Positions 18,905 through 27,933 are shown, counted from the first letter of the stretch. The stretch is DNA of 45,953 nt from Prevotella sp. (GCA_018385335.1 JAHAZN010000001.1:1-45953), one strand, 5' to 3'. The notes: generated by a model from the letters alone, not told the origin. Program-made: numbers and translations.

Positions 18905-18935
18905 TTTGATAATACGCTCTTTTGCTCTATCTTTG
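18905..18935 (+). promoter_or_regulatory. Promoter of a short transcript
   Basis: TTTG (18905-18908) and TATCTTTG (18928-18935) are separated by exactly 19 nt. The only thing downstream before an intrinsic terminator is about 60 nt of non-coding sequence. Confidence 0.75.
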
Positions 18936-18941
18936 CAACGT

Positions 18942-19003
18942 GTTTTTCATAGTATTAGATTTAAGGTTAACAAAGGTTGGGACTCAGCGGAGTCCCTTTT
19001 TTT
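18942..19003 (+). ncRNA. Putative small RNA (about 62 nt)
   Basis: A consensus promoter and a strong intrinsic terminator bracket a short non-coding segment. The terminator is GGGACTC (18979-18985), loop AGCG, GAGTCCC (18990-18996), then seven T. The 5' part is A/U-rich and contains a direct repeat, AAGGTT and AAAGGTT, around AACA. No reading frame of meaningful length is present. The next gene on this strand is 7.9 kb away, so it is not a leader. It ends 19 nt before the convergent PAP2 stop codon. I have an impression of similar promoter-proximal sequence in other Bacteroidales, but that is memory and unverified. The 5' end is estimated. Confidence 0.55.
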
Positions 19004-19021
19004 GTGCCTTAATGTCACGAC

Positions 19022-19990
19022 TCATTCCTTCACCTTGAGATAAACAAACGACAGACCAGCGTAGAAGAGGATGGCTGAAAGCCAACCGCCAAGGACGTCG
19101 ATGGCGTAGTGGGCCATGATATAGACCGTGGAGAGGCAGAGTAATACATAGATGGGTAGCATCCAAAAGAAGAGGCGACGAGCACGCGCCTGCCATACAA
19201 GTAGCATAAGGATGGTACTCACACCTACATGACTGCTTGGAAAGGCTGCCGTTGGACGCTCGCCGGCATCGTGGGCATCGGCAACCATCTGATAGAAGAA
19301 TCCTTCATCGTAGCCGGGACTGCGTAATGCTTCCTGATGGTCGGCGAAATAGTGACCGATGTTTGGAAATACTCCTCGGGCTATCTCATCCACTCCTACG
19401 GCATTGAAATAGTATTGTGGACCGGCTACAGGCACGGCAATATAGATGATATAATAGGCAAAGAACGAGGCAAGAATAATGAAACTGGCCTTCCCAAACT
19501 GCTCGTAGTTGAAGAGGAAAAAGAACAGGGTGACTATCACTATCATGGGATAATAGGCGGCATAGCCGAGGTCCATCAGTTCGCTGAAGATAGGGTGGGA
19601 GAGTTGTTGAGAGAAGAGCAATGCTGGCTGGCAGCCAAACCAGTCTTGTTCCCATCGTGCAAAGAGATGGTCGAGATTGGGGAACATGCGGTTGAACTCA
19701 TAGGTGTCCGGATACCACCATGAGAGGAGGGCCAGTTGGGCTGCTATGCGGGCAAAGAGGGTGAAGCGGCAGGGAATCATGCGGTAAACACCCCACAGGG
19801 CGATGGTCATGACCACTATCTGCAAACGGCCCCAAAGCATCTGCATAGGTTGTTGGGCCTTGGTGAAGGTGAAGAGAAGGAGCAGAAGAGTGAGTGCCAG
19901 ATAGCCTAACATGACCCATTCGGCTGCCAACAGACCTTTAATGGGTTTCTTATCGAGTTTGAAGAGTGAGGTGAACGTATTCATATCCAT
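19022..19990 (-). CDS. PAP2-superfamily membrane phosphatase
   Basis: Polytopic inner-membrane protein with an extracytoplasmic type-2 phosphatidic acid phosphatase core. The core motifs lie near the C-terminus: AAFPSSHVGVS (SSH motif) and HYAIDVLGG (general-base histidine and partner). About seven hydrophobic segments are seen. The long N-terminal part before the core and the YYFNAVG/VAGPQYY stretch resemble lipid phosphotransferases of the AUR1/inositol-phosphoryl-ceramide-synthase group as well as lipid phosphatases. Its start overlaps the stop of the upstream epimerase: ATG at 19990, or ATG at 19984 forming an ATGA overlap. The substrate is unknown; undecaprenyl pyrophosphate, phosphatidate or a sphingolipid head group are all possible. 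Confidence 0.87.
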   Translation of the reverse strand: MDMNTFTSLFKLDKKPIKGLLAAEWVMLGYLALTLLLLLFTFTKAQQPMQMLWGRLQIVVMTIALWGVYRMIPCRFTLFARIAAQLALLSWWYPDTYEFNRMFPNLDHLFARWEQDWFGCQPALLFSQQLSHPIFSELMDLGYAAYYPMIVIVTLFFFLFNYEQFGKASFIILASFFAYYIIYIAVPVAGPQYYFNAVGVDEIARGVFPNIGHYFADHQEALRSPGYDEGFFYQMVADAHDAGERPTAAFPSSHVGVSTILMLLVWQARARRLFFWMLPIYVLLCLSTVYIMAHYAIDVLGGWLSAILFYAGLSFVYLKVKE

Positions 19991-20973
19991 TTGTTTTCTT
20001 TATACCAGGCAACGGTGAGCTTGACACCTTTCACCAGGTCATATTGGGGATGATAGCCCAGTTCGTTGACGGCAGGGGTGATGTCGCAACGCCAGTTGCG
20101 CTGTTTCATGATGTGATATTTGTCGTTGTTGAGTGCTGTCACTCGACCGGTGAGATGACCTATCCACTCGCCGCAGGCTGTGATGATACGGAGAAGCCAC
20201 AGCGGAGCCTTGATACGCACCATCCATGGGTTGCCCAGTTCGCTGCGAATGAGATCGCTGAAGGTGCGCGAATCGTAGTCGTGACCATCGCTGAGGAAAT
20301 ATTTCTTACCATTGACTCCATGGTCGAGGGCAAGGAAGACTGCCTGTACTACATCAAGGACATAGACAAAGGTGAGTATCTGGGGCTTGTAGCCTACGGC
20401 AAAGTCGGTGTGCGACTTAATGCTTTTCACCATCATGAAATAGTCTTTCTCTCGCGGACCATAGACGCCTGTGGGACGTAGGGTGATACAGGGCAGTGAG
20501 GGCATGGCATCGAGCACAGCTTCAGCCTGTAGCTTGCTCTTACCATAGGCGGTGTTGGGCTGCGGCGTATCGCTGTCTTTTATCTCCTGATAGGGACGTG
20601 TCTCTCTCACTGGACCGAAGATACTCAGACTACTCACAAAAACAAAGCGTTTGAGCGGCATTTCGAGCTCGAGAATCGCTTCGGCAAGGTTGCGAGTACC
20701 TTGGGTATTGGTAGCAAAGAAATCTTCGCTGTGGAGACTTTTCGTCACTCCAGCAGCATGAACGACATAGTCTAACTTCAAAGGACGGAGTTGTTCTATG
20801 AGTTGCTTTTTGTCGTTGAGATGGAGTTCAATGAAATGGATAGAAGGGTGGGAGAGATAGGTCTTGCTACTGGTCTTGCGTACAGCAGCCCATACCTCCA
20901 TGCCTCTTCTCACGGCTTCTTCTGCTATGAAACTGCCTATAAATCCGGTGGCACCGGTGATGAGGATAGTCAT
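19981..20973 (-). CDS. NAD-dependent epimerase/dehydratase (extended SDR)
   Basis: Cytosolic extended short-chain dehydrogenase. An N-terminal NAD(P)-binding motif ITGATGFIG is followed by HAAGVTKS, the VSSLSIFG serine region and the catalytic Tyr-X-X-X-Lys in YGKSK. LRPTGVYGPRE is typical of nucleotide-sugar epimerases and 3-beta-hydroxysteroid-dehydrogenase-like enzymes. Length 330 aa. It is 12 nt from the upstream CDF gene and overlaps the PAP2 gene, so it works from the same mRNA as lgt and CDF. Sugar epimerase and lipid reductase (as in bacterial ceramide synthesis) are both possible; pairing with a PAP2 enzyme slightly favours lipid, but only as inference. Confidence 0.9.
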   Translation of the reverse strand: MTILITGATGFIGSFIAEEAVRRGMEVWAAVRKTSSKTYLSHPSIHFIELHLNDKKQLIEQLRPLKLDYVVHAAGVTKSLHSEDFFATNTQGTRNLAEAILELEMPLKRFVFVSSLSIFGPVRETRPYQEIKDSDTPQPNTAYGKSKLQAEAVLDAMPSLPCITLRPTGVYGPREKDYFMMVKSIKSHTDFAVGYKPQILTFVYVLDVVQAVFLALDHGVNGKKYFLSDGHDYDSRTFSDLIRSELGNPWMVRIKAPLWLLRIITACGEWIGHLTGRVTALNNDKYHIMKQRNWRCDITPAVNELGYHPQYDLVKGVKLTVAWYKENKWI

Positions 20974-20985
20974 GATGCGAATAGT

Positions 20986-21912
20986 TTATTGTTGTGGGTA
21001 AACAGGGTAGGGTTTGATAGGTTCGACATGGATGCCTACGTGGGTCGATTGACCGAACCGATATCGAAGACGTTGTTCAATGGCTGTAGCATGCTCATGG
21101 GCTATGTAGAGGGGAGTGGAAGCGGGCATCCTGACATGCATCTCTATGGCGATACGACTGCCGATACGGCGCGTGCGCAGATGATGGATGCAACTCACGT
21201 TGGGCTCACATTCCACGAGTTTGATAATCTCTTGTTCAGTCTCCTCAGGAAGACTCTTTTCGAGCAGTTCGCCCAAGGCTTGATAGCTCAGCATGGTGGC
21301 TGTCTTGATGATCATCCCACCAACGATGACGGCTGCAATGGGGTCGAGCACTGCCCAGGAACTGCCTAAGAGGATAGCGCCTCCGATACCTATGGAGGTG
21401 CCTATGGAGGAGAGGGCATCGCTGCGGTGATGCCAGGCATTTGCGGTGAGGGCTGGCGACTGGAGAAGGCGTCCCTGACGGATGGTGAACTGATAGGCCC
21501 ACTCTTTCATGGCTATGCTCACAAGGGCGGCGATAAGCGCGATAAGCTCGGGCTGTTGAAGCTGTTCACCATTGATGGCACGTAGGATATCTCTAACACC
21601 ATTGTAACATATCAACACACCCACACCAAGGAGGGCAAGACCGATGATGGTGGTGGCCATCGTCTCATACTTACCATGACCATAGTCGTGGTCGTTGTCC
21701 TGTGGTTTCTCGCTCAGACGGACAAAGGCTATGACGACGATGTCGGTGACAAGGTCGCTCAACGAGTGAATGGCATCGGCAATCATTGCTGCCGAGCCAC
21801 CTATGATACCTGCCACTATCTTGAAGGCTACCAGTAGCATGTTAATGATGCTACCGAATAGGGTAGTGAGGTATATTTTTCTGCTTCGCGTCCTCTCCTC
21901 TGTCATTGTCAT
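20986..21912 (-). CDS. Cation diffusion facilitator (CDF) metal exporter
   Basis: Inner-membrane divalent cation (zinc, manganese, iron or cadmium) proton antiporter. Six hydrophobic segments cover about residues 15-210. The metal-site pairs are recognisable as DAIHSLSDLVTD in helix 2 and HHRSDALSS in helix 5. The cytoplasmic C-terminal domain (about 215-308) contains HHLRTRRIGSRIAIEMHVRM. Length 308 aa is standard. It sits 4 nt after lgt. The helix 2 His/Asp pattern is compatible with several metals, so the ion is left open. Confidence 0.94.
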   Translation of the reverse strand: MTMTEERTRSRKIYLTTLFGSIINMLLVAFKIVAGIIGGSAAMIADAIHSLSDLVTDIVVIAFVRLSEKPQDNDHDYGHGKYETMATTIIGLALLGVGVLICYNGVRDILRAINGEQLQQPELIALIAALVSIAMKEWAYQFTIRQGRLLQSPALTANAWHHRSDALSSIGTSIGIGGAILLGSSWAVLDPIAAVIVGGMIIKTATMLSYQALGELLEKSLPEETEQEIIKLVECEPNVSCIHHLRTRRIGSRIAIEMHVRMPASTPLYIAHEHATAIEQRLRYRFGQSTHVGIHVEPIKPYPVYPQQ

Positions 21913-21916
21913 TGCT

Positions 21917-22741
21917 TTATGCTGACTTGTTGATTCCCTTTATCATGCAATAGGTACCGAGGATGATGAAGGGAAGGCTCAACAACTGTCCCATATCTAA
22001 GGGGAGTGTGGCTTCGAAGGCCTCCTGAATCTCTTTAGTAAACTCGATGAAGAAACGGGCGGTAAAGATATAGGTGAGGCAGAGGCCGAAGAAGAATCCT
22101 GTGCCTACACGCTTTGGATGATTCTTGTAAATACCCCATCCGATAAAGAAGATAAGGGCATAGGCAATGGCCTCGTAGAGTTGTCCGGGATGACGGGGCA
22201 TCTCATCTACACGAGCAAAGATAAATGCCCATGGCACATCGGTCACTTTTCCAATAATCTCCGAGTTCATCAAGTTGCCCATACGGATGAAGAATGCAGT
22301 GACGGGGGTAGCAATAGCTATGTTATCGAGCACATTCCAAATGCCCACCTTTGTCTTGCGCACGTAGAGCCATAGGGCTATCATCAGGCCGAGTGTTCCG
22401 CCATGACTGGCCAGTCCCTCATAGCCTGTGAAATGCCAACTGCCATCGGGGGTGAAATGGATGGGCAGCAACATCTCTACCACATGAGTGAAGGAGCTGA
22501 GGTAGTAGTCGGGCTGATAGAACAGACAATGCCCCAGACGGGCACCTGCAAGGATACCTACGAAGCAATAGAAGAACAGCGGTTCGAAGAGCTCCATCTT
22601 AATGCCTTGTTGCTGATAGAGTTTTCTAACGATAAGGTAGGCCAAGAGGAGGCCGATGAGCCAGCACAGACTATACCAACGGAGGAAGCCGAAGACTGTG
22701 AGGTTGGGGTTCCAATAGATGTAGAGTTGTAGGGCATTCAT
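21917..22741 (-). CDS. lgt: Prolipoprotein diacylglyceryl transferase
   Basis: Inner-membrane enzyme that attaches diacylglycerol to the lipobox cysteine of prolipoproteins, the first step of lipoprotein maturation. Seven hydrophobic segments are present. Family signatures are [13 protein letters not shown], the diagnostic [12 protein letters not shown], and RHPGQLYEA (catalytic and phosphatidylglycerol-binding arginines and histidine). Length 274 aa. It lies 42 nt downstream of ychF and 4 nt upstream of the CDF gene, in a five-gene minus-strand run. Confidence 0.97.
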   Translation of the reverse strand: MNALQLYIYWNPNLTVFGFLRWYSLCWLIGLLLAYLIVRKLYQQQGIKMELFEPLFFYCFVGILAGARLGHCLFYQPDYYLSSFTHVVEMLLPIHFTPDGSWHFTGYEGLASHGGTLGLMIALWLYVRKTKVGIWNVLDNIAIATPVTAFFIRMGNLMNSEIIGKVTDVPWAFIFARVDEMPRHPGQLYEAIAYALIFFIGWGIYKNHPKRVGTGFFFGLCLTYIFTARFFIEFTKEIQEAFEATLPLDMGQLLSLPFIILGTYCMIKGINKSA

Positions 22742-22783
22742 GGACTGATGGGATTGAATGTAAGAATAGAGTGGGGGAGAGGG

Positions 22784-23884
22784 TCAGACATTGAAGCGGA
22801 AGTGCATAATATCACCATCCTCCACTACATATTCCTTGCCTTCAATACCCAGTTTTCCTGCTTCGCGCACGGCAGCTTCGGAACCATATTGGAGATAGTC
22901 TTCGTATTTGATGACCTCAGCTCGGATGAAGCCTTTCTCAAAGTCGGTATGAATGACGCCAGCACACTGTGGAGCCTTCCATCCCTTATGATAGGTCCAG
23001 GCTTTCACTTCCATTTCGCCAGCAGTGATAAACGTCTGCAGGTTGAGCAGCGAGTAGGCCTTTTTGATGAGGCGGTTCACTCCGCTTTCCTCAAGTCCAA
23101 GTTCTTCCAGGAAGAGCTGCTTATCCTCATAAGATTCAAGTTCGGCAATGTCTTCTTCTGTCTTGGCAGCTATTATCATCGCTTCTGCACCTTCTTCGCG
23201 TGCCAGTGATTCTATCTTTTCGGTGAAGGTGTTACCAGTCTTGGCACTGCTCTCATCGACGTTGCAGACATAAAGTACGGGTTTGGAGGTGAGGAGGAAG
23301 AGATTATGCGCTACCTCCTGCTCGTCCTTGGAGTCGAAGGTGACGGTGCGAGCATTCTTACCTTGTTCCAACACTGTTTTATAGGCTTCGAGCACGGTCA
23401 CTTCTATCTTGGCATCCTTGTTGCCGGCGGCAGCAGCTTTCTGTTGTTTGGAGAGTCGGCTCTCTATGGTCTCAAGGTCTTTCAGCTGTAGTTCGGTGTC
23501 GATGATTTCTTTGTCACGTATAGGGTCGATACTGCCATCCACATGGGTGATGTTATCATCTTCAAAACAGCGGAGAACATGGATGATAGCGTCAGTCTCG
23601 CGGATGTTGCCAAGAAACTTGTTGCCCAGACCTTCTCCCTTTGTAGCTCCCTTCACCAAGCCTGCTATATCCACAATCTCGCAGGTGGCAGGAACGATGC
23701 GACCCGGATGGACGAGCTCTGCCAATTTGGTGAGACGCTCATCGGGGACAGTGATGACACCTACATTGGGTTCTATGGTGCAGAAAGGAAAATTTGCTGC
23801 CTGAGCCTTAGCGCTCGACAGGCAGTTGAACAAGGTGGACTTACCTACATTAGGAAGTCCTACGATACCACATTTTAAAGCCAT
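22784..23884 (-). CDS. ychF: Redox-regulated ATPase YchF (OLA1 family)
   Basis: Obg-family P-loop protein that binds ribosomes and prefers ATP. The P-loop is at residues 9-17 (GLPNVGKST), with DIAGLVKGA (G3) and the non-canonical NVDE in place of NKxD (G4), the feature linked to ATP preference. An antiparallel coiled coil sits in the middle, and the C-terminal TGS-like domain ends HFRFNV as usual. Length 366 aa is typical. It is the first gene of the ychF-lgt-CDF-SDR-PAP2 run. Confidence 0.98.
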   Translation of the reverse strand: MALKCGIVGLPNVGKSTLFNCLSSAKAQAANFPFCTIEPNVGVITVPDERLTKLAELVHPGRIVPATCEIVDIAGLVKGATKGEGLGNKFLGNIRETDAIIHVLRCFEDDNITHVDGSIDPIRDKEIIDTELQLKDLETIESRLSKQQKAAAAGNKDAKIEVTVLEAYKTVLEQGKNARTVTFDSKDEQEVAHNLFLLTSKPVLYVCNVDESSAKTGNTFTEKIESLAREEGAEAMIIAAKTEEDIAELESYEDKQLFLEELGLEESGVNRLIKKAYSLLNLQTFITAGEMEVKAWTYHKGWKAPQCAGVIHTDFEKGFIRAEVIKYEDYLQYGSEAAVREAGKLGIEGKEYVVEDGDIMHFRFNV

Positions 23885-23946
23885 TTCTTTATCTTGATTT
23901 TTTTATTCTATGGATTGATGGTCAATCCGCTTTAGCATAACGCGCG

Positions 23947-23954
23947 CAAAGTTA
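23947..23954 (-). promoter_or_regulatory. -7 box upstream of ychF
   Basis: TAACTTTG on the minus strand matches TAnnTTTG, about 60 nt before the ychF start. No clear -33 element is seen. Confidence 0.4.
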
Positions 23955-24066
23955 ATTCTTTTTGAGCTAATATGCTATCTTTTTTCCAACTTTTCGCCTT
24001 TTGTAGCGTTTCACCGACAGAGCGATGCTGTTGTCAGCAGTGTTTTTGGCGTTCAGAGACTCGTTA

Positions 24067-26835
24067 TCAGTGGGCTTCGAGCCAGTTGTTGCCCCATCCG
24101 CTGTCGGCAATCAAGGCCACTTTCATCTCAAGAGCCTGTTGCATCTCTTCTATGACTATCTGTTGAACCTTTTCTCTCTCATCTGGATAGACGCTGAAAT
24201 TGAGTTCGTCGTGAACCTGAATGACCATCTTCGAACGGATACCTTCAGCGTGGAAACGACGGTTGATGTGTAACATAGCCACTTTGATGATGTCTGCAGC
24301 CGTTCCTTGAATAGGGGCGTTGATAGCGTTGCGTTCTGCAAATCCTCTCACTGTGGCATTGCGTGAGTTGATGTCGGGAAGATAACGGCGGCGACCGAAG
24401 AGCGTGGTGACGTAACCCTGTTCTCTGGCCTTCTCTTTGATTTGCTCCATGAAACTCTTCACCTGGGGGAAGGATTCAAAATAGCCTTCAATAAGTTGGC
24501 GAGCTTCCTCCCTGCTGATATCCAATCGTTCGGCTAGTCCAAAGGTGGTGATGCCATAGATAATGCCAAAGTTGGCGCGTTTAGCCTTAGAGCGCTCATC
24601 CCGAGTCACCTCGCTGATAGGCTTCTTGAAGATTTTTGCAGCTGTGGCAGCATGGATATCTTCGTTCTCAGCAAAGGCTTCTATCATCTGTTGGTCACCG
24701 CTTAAATGAGCCATCACCCTCAGTTCTATCTGACTGTAATCAGCGGAGAAGAACAGACAGCCTGGTTCGGGGATAAAGGCTTTTCTTATCTCTTTGCCAT
24801 TTTCTCCTCTGATGGGGATATTCTGAAGGTTGGGGTCGCTACTCGACAGGCGACCAGTGGAGGTAATCGTCTGATTAAATGTGGTATGAATACGTCCTGT
24901 AGAGCTGTTGACGAGCTGAGGAAGGGCATCGATATAGGTGGATAGGAGTTTCTTCAATCCTCTGTATTCTAATATCTTAGCTACTATCTCATGTTTGTGT
25001 GCTAAAGATTGAAGCACTTCCTCGTTAGTGACATACTGACCCGATTTTGTCTTCTTGGCTTTCTCTACAAGATGGAGTTTGCCAAAGAGGATATCTCCCA
25101 CCTGTTTGGGAGAGGAGATGTTGAATGCTTCTCCTGCATGTTGATAGATACTTTCTTCTATCTCCCTCAGTTGAGAGCTGAGTTCGCGTGAGGTTTCTGA
25201 CAATGATTGACTGTCTAAGCACACCCCATTGAGCTCCATCTCAGCCAAGACGGGCATGAGTGGCATCTCTACCTCGTAGAAGAGGTGAGCTACACCCATC
25301 TTCTCCAATTCTGGGGCCAACCTGTTCTTCAGTTGGAGTGTGATGTCTGCGTCTTCTGCAGCATATTCATAGACCTCAGCAGGCGACAGACTCCGCATGG
25401 ATCGCTGATTCTTGCCTTTAGGTCCTATCAACTCTTCTATATGGATGGTTTGATAGTGGAGGTACACCTCGGCCATGTAGTCCATGTTGTGATGGAGCTC
25501 CGGTTGGATGAGGTAGTGTGCTATCATCGTATCAAACATCTCACCCTTTAGTTGGATTCCATATCGGTGCAACACCTCAAGGTCGTATTTCAGATTCTGT
25601 CCTATCTTGACTATCTTATCGTTCTCATAGAGTGGTTTAAATATATTAACAATATTTACAGCTTCTTCGTATTTATCAGAAACAGGAACATAAAATGCCT
25701 CTTTCTCCTTCACTGCAAAGCTCAAACCCACCAATTCTGCCTCTATAGGATGGACAGATGTGGTCTCTGTGTCTAAACTTAGATTTTCGAAAGTCAATAA
25801 ATAATCACAAAGTTTCTTCATTTTCTCCTCATCATCAATGAGTTGATAATTATGAGGTGTAGTTTTTAAGCACTCAAAACGAGAGAATTCTGCCTTTTCT
25901 TGTCCATCGGTCAGATTTTCTGCAAATAAATCGAGCTGCTGATTATCAATTTTTGGTTTGTGTTCTTGTTTTTTAAGAATTCTATTTGTGAAGCTCTTAA
26001 ATTCCAGTTCAGCGAACAATTTCTCCAATTCCATCTGGTTGGCTTCTCTCACACGAAGTTCTTCGAGACTGAGTTCGATAGGCACATCGGTTTTGATGGT
26101 GGCAAGAAACTTTGAGAATCTTATCTTCTCCTTATTATCTTCAATTTTTGTTTTTAATGCACCCTTAAGTGTGTCGGTGTGATCGAGAAGGTTTTCGATG
26201 CTTCCGTACTCTTTGATGAGTTTGACGGCTGTTTTCTCTCCCACACCAGGACAGCCAGGGATATTGTCGGAGCTGTCTCCCATCAATCCTAATAGGTCGA
26301 TGACCTGGTAGGTGTGATCAATACCATATTTGGTTTTTATTTCTTCTTCGCCCAACACCTCGTACCCGTTGTCTCCATAGCGTGGTCGGTACATCATCAC
26401 ATGTGGTTCTACCAGCTGCCCATAGTCTTTATCGGGTGTGAGCATATAGGTTGCTATCTCCTGTTTGCCAGCTTGTTTGGCCAGTGTACCTATCACGTCA
26501 TCAGCTTCGTAGCCAGCCATTTCCACCACTTTGATATTCCATGCCTTTAGGATATTCTTTATGATGGGTACCGAGTTTTTAATATCTTCTGGACATGCTT
26601 CTCTTTGCGCTTTATATTCTTCATAAGCCTCGTGTCTGAAGGTAGGTCCAGCAGGGTCGAAGGCCACTGCGATATAGGTTGGATTCTCTTTGGTAAGCAC
26701 CTCATTTATCGTATTGACAAAACCAAGAATTGCTGAGGTATTCACTCCCTTCGAGTTGATTCTTGGATTCTTGATAAATGCGTAATAGGCGCGGTAGATG
26801 AGTGCGTAGGCATCGATAAGAAAAAGCTTCTCCAT
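24067..26835 (-). CDS. polA: DNA polymerase I
   Basis: Family A polymerase for Okazaki-fragment processing and repair. Three domains are intact: an N-terminal 5'-nuclease (about 1-290, with FDPAGPTFRHE and GDSSDNIPG); a 3'-5' exonuclease (about 330-510) that keeps its catalytic D355 and E357 in LDTET; and the polymerase with DYSQIELR (D699), the O-helix RSKAKRANFGIIYG, and QVHDE (D876). Length 922 aa. Proofreading therefore appears functional, unlike in many Firmicutes PolA. It is preceded by a divergent polyprenyl synthase gene 88 nt away and followed by about 180 nt without genes. Confidence 0.98.
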   Translation of the reverse strand: MEKLFLIDAYALIYRAYYAFIKNPRINSKGVNTSAILGFVNTINEVLTKENPTYIAVAFDPAGPTFRHEAYEEYKAQREACPEDIKNSVPIIKNILKAWNIKVVEMAGYEADDVIGTLAKQAGKQEIATYMLTPDKDYGQLVEPHVMMYRPRYGDNGYEVLGEEEIKTKYGIDHTYQVIDLLGLMGDSSDNIPGCPGVGEKTAVKLIKEYGSIENLLDHTDTLKGALKTKIEDNKEKIRFSKFLATIKTDVPIELSLEELRVREANQMELEKLFAELEFKSFTNRILKKQEHKPKIDNQQLDLFAENLTDGQEKAEFSRFECLKTTPHNYQLIDDEEKMKKLCDYLLTFENLSLDTETTSVHPIEAELVGLSFAVKEKEAFYVPVSDKYEEAVNIVNIFKPLYENDKIVKIGQNLKYDLEVLHRYGIQLKGEMFDTMIAHYLIQPELHHNMDYMAEVYLHYQTIHIEELIGPKGKNQRSMRSLSPAEVYEYAAEDADITLQLKNRLAPELEKMGVAHLFYEVEMPLMPVLAEMELNGVCLDSQSLSETSRELSSQLREIEESIYQHAGEAFNISSPKQVGDILFGKLHLVEKAKKTKSGQYVTNEEVLQSLAHKHEIVAKILEYRGLKKLLSTYIDALPQLVNSSTGRIHTTFNQTITSTGRLSSSDPNLQNIPIRGENGKEIRKAFIPEPGCLFFSADYSQIELRVMAHLSGDQQMIEAFAENEDIHAATAAKIFKKPISEVTRDERSKAKRANFGIIYGITTFGLAERLDISREEARQLIEGYFESFPQVKSFMEQIKEKAREQGYVTTLFGRRRYLPDINSRNATVRGFAERNAINAPIQGTAADIIKVAMLHINRRFHAEGIRSKMVIQVHDELNFSVYPDEREKVQQIVIEEMQQALEMKVALIADSGWGNNWLEAH

Positions 26836-26898
26836 GGGTTTTATTTCTTTTTACGTGTAAAATTACGAAATATTTTCAGCATATCCCGATTATTTCAC

Positions 26899-26906
26899 TA
26901 ATTTTG
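26899..26906 (+). promoter_or_regulatory. -7 box of the polyprenyl synthase gene
   Basis: TAATTTTG lies 17 nt before the ATG at 26924, giving a very short leader. No perfect -33 TTTG is seen at the expected distance. Confidence 0.5.
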
Positions 26907-26923
26907 TATCAAAATTCTACAAT

Positions 26924-27901
26924 ATGGATTCTCTTACTACCATTATCAAGCCCATAGAACATGAATTAGGCATATTTGCAGACCTCTTTAACCAGTCATT
27001 GAATCACACTGATGGACTTCTTAAACAGGTTTTGGAGCATATCAGACAGAGGACGGGAAAGCGGATGCGCCCCATCCTTATCCTACTCATTGCCAAGAAC
27101 TTCGGCCGCATCAGTAATGTGGCGCAATATGCTGCTGTGGGCTTGGAACTTCTCCATACGGCAAGTCTTGTGCACGACGATGTCGTAGATGAGAGTGCTG
27201 AGCGGCGCGGACAGGCCTCCGTCAATGCTTCTTTTAATAACCAAGTTGCCGTACTTGTAGGTGATTATCTGCTTTCCTCCGCCCTGCTTAATGTAGCGCA
27301 TACAGAGAATGTTACCATCGTTAAGGAGCTTTCAGAGTTGGGACGCACCTTAGCCTCAGGAGAATTGTTGCAGTTGTCGAATATTGAAGATCATAGGATC
27401 AGCGAAGATACTTATTATAAGGTCATCAATCAAAAGACGGCAGCTCTTTTTGAGTCTTGTTGCTCGATAGGTGCTCTTTCTTCTGGAGCAGATGAAGATG
27501 CTATCAATGCTGCACGTAACTTTGGTAGGGACCTTGGTATCATCTTCCAGATAAGGGATGATATTTTCGATTATTCTGCATCGGATGATATAGGGAAACC
27601 AACAGGTAACGACATGCTTGAAGGTAAGTTGACTTTGCCAGCTATCTACGTGCTCAACAAGTTTCAGGATAAGGAGATGATCGAGTTGGCAGCTAATGTA
27701 AAACAGCGCAAGGCGACACTTGAGGAGATTAACAGGTTGGTAGATTATACGGTAAAGAATGGCGGTATTGAATATGCTGAGCAGCGTATGCTCGATTTTA
27801 AACACGAGGCACAATCTTTTATTCATAAATATGTAAAGGACAGTGTTATTGCCGATGCACTCAATGCTTATCTTGACTATGTTATCAATAGAAAAAAATG
27901 A
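26924..27901 (+). CDS. All-trans polyprenyl diphosphate synthase
   Basis: Isoprenoid chain-elongating enzyme, most like octaprenyl/solanesyl diphosphate synthases that make the side chain of menaquinone. It carries both aspartate-rich motifs, the first as LVHDDVVDESAERRG and the second as IRDDIFDYSASDDIGKP, plus GKRMRPILI near residue 45. The small residues before the first motif suit a long-chain product. Length 325 aa. Menaquinone is the electron carrier used by the fumarate reductase encoded further right. Its stop codon is the first base triplet of a terminator stem. Confidence 0.94.
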   Translation: MDSLTTIIKPIEHELGIFADLFNQSLNHTDGLLKQVLEHIRQRTGKRMRPILILLIAKNFGRISNVAQYAAVGLELLHTASLVHDDVVDESAERRGQASVNASFNNQVAVLVGDYLLSSALLNVAHTENVTIVKELSELGRTLASGELLQLSNIEDHRISEDTYYKVINQKTAALFESCCSIGALSSGADEDAINAARNFGRDLGIIFQIRDDIFDYSASDDIGKPTGNDMLEGKLTLPAIYVLNKFQDKEMIELAANVKQRKATLEEINRLVDYTVKNGGIEYAEQRMLDFKHEAQSFIHKYVKDSVIADALNAYLDYVINRKK

Positions 27902-27933
27902 GATATTGTGCTAAACTCATGCACAATATCTCA
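27893..27933. terminator. Bidirectional terminator between polyprenyl synthase and deoC
   Basis: TGAGATATTGTGC (27899-27911) pairs perfectly with GCACAATATCTCA (27921-27933) around a 9-nt loop. The minus-strand side is followed by seven T, making a strong terminator for the deoC operon. On the plus side the tail is weaker. The polyprenyl synthase TGA (27899-27901) is inside the stem. Confidence 0.8.
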
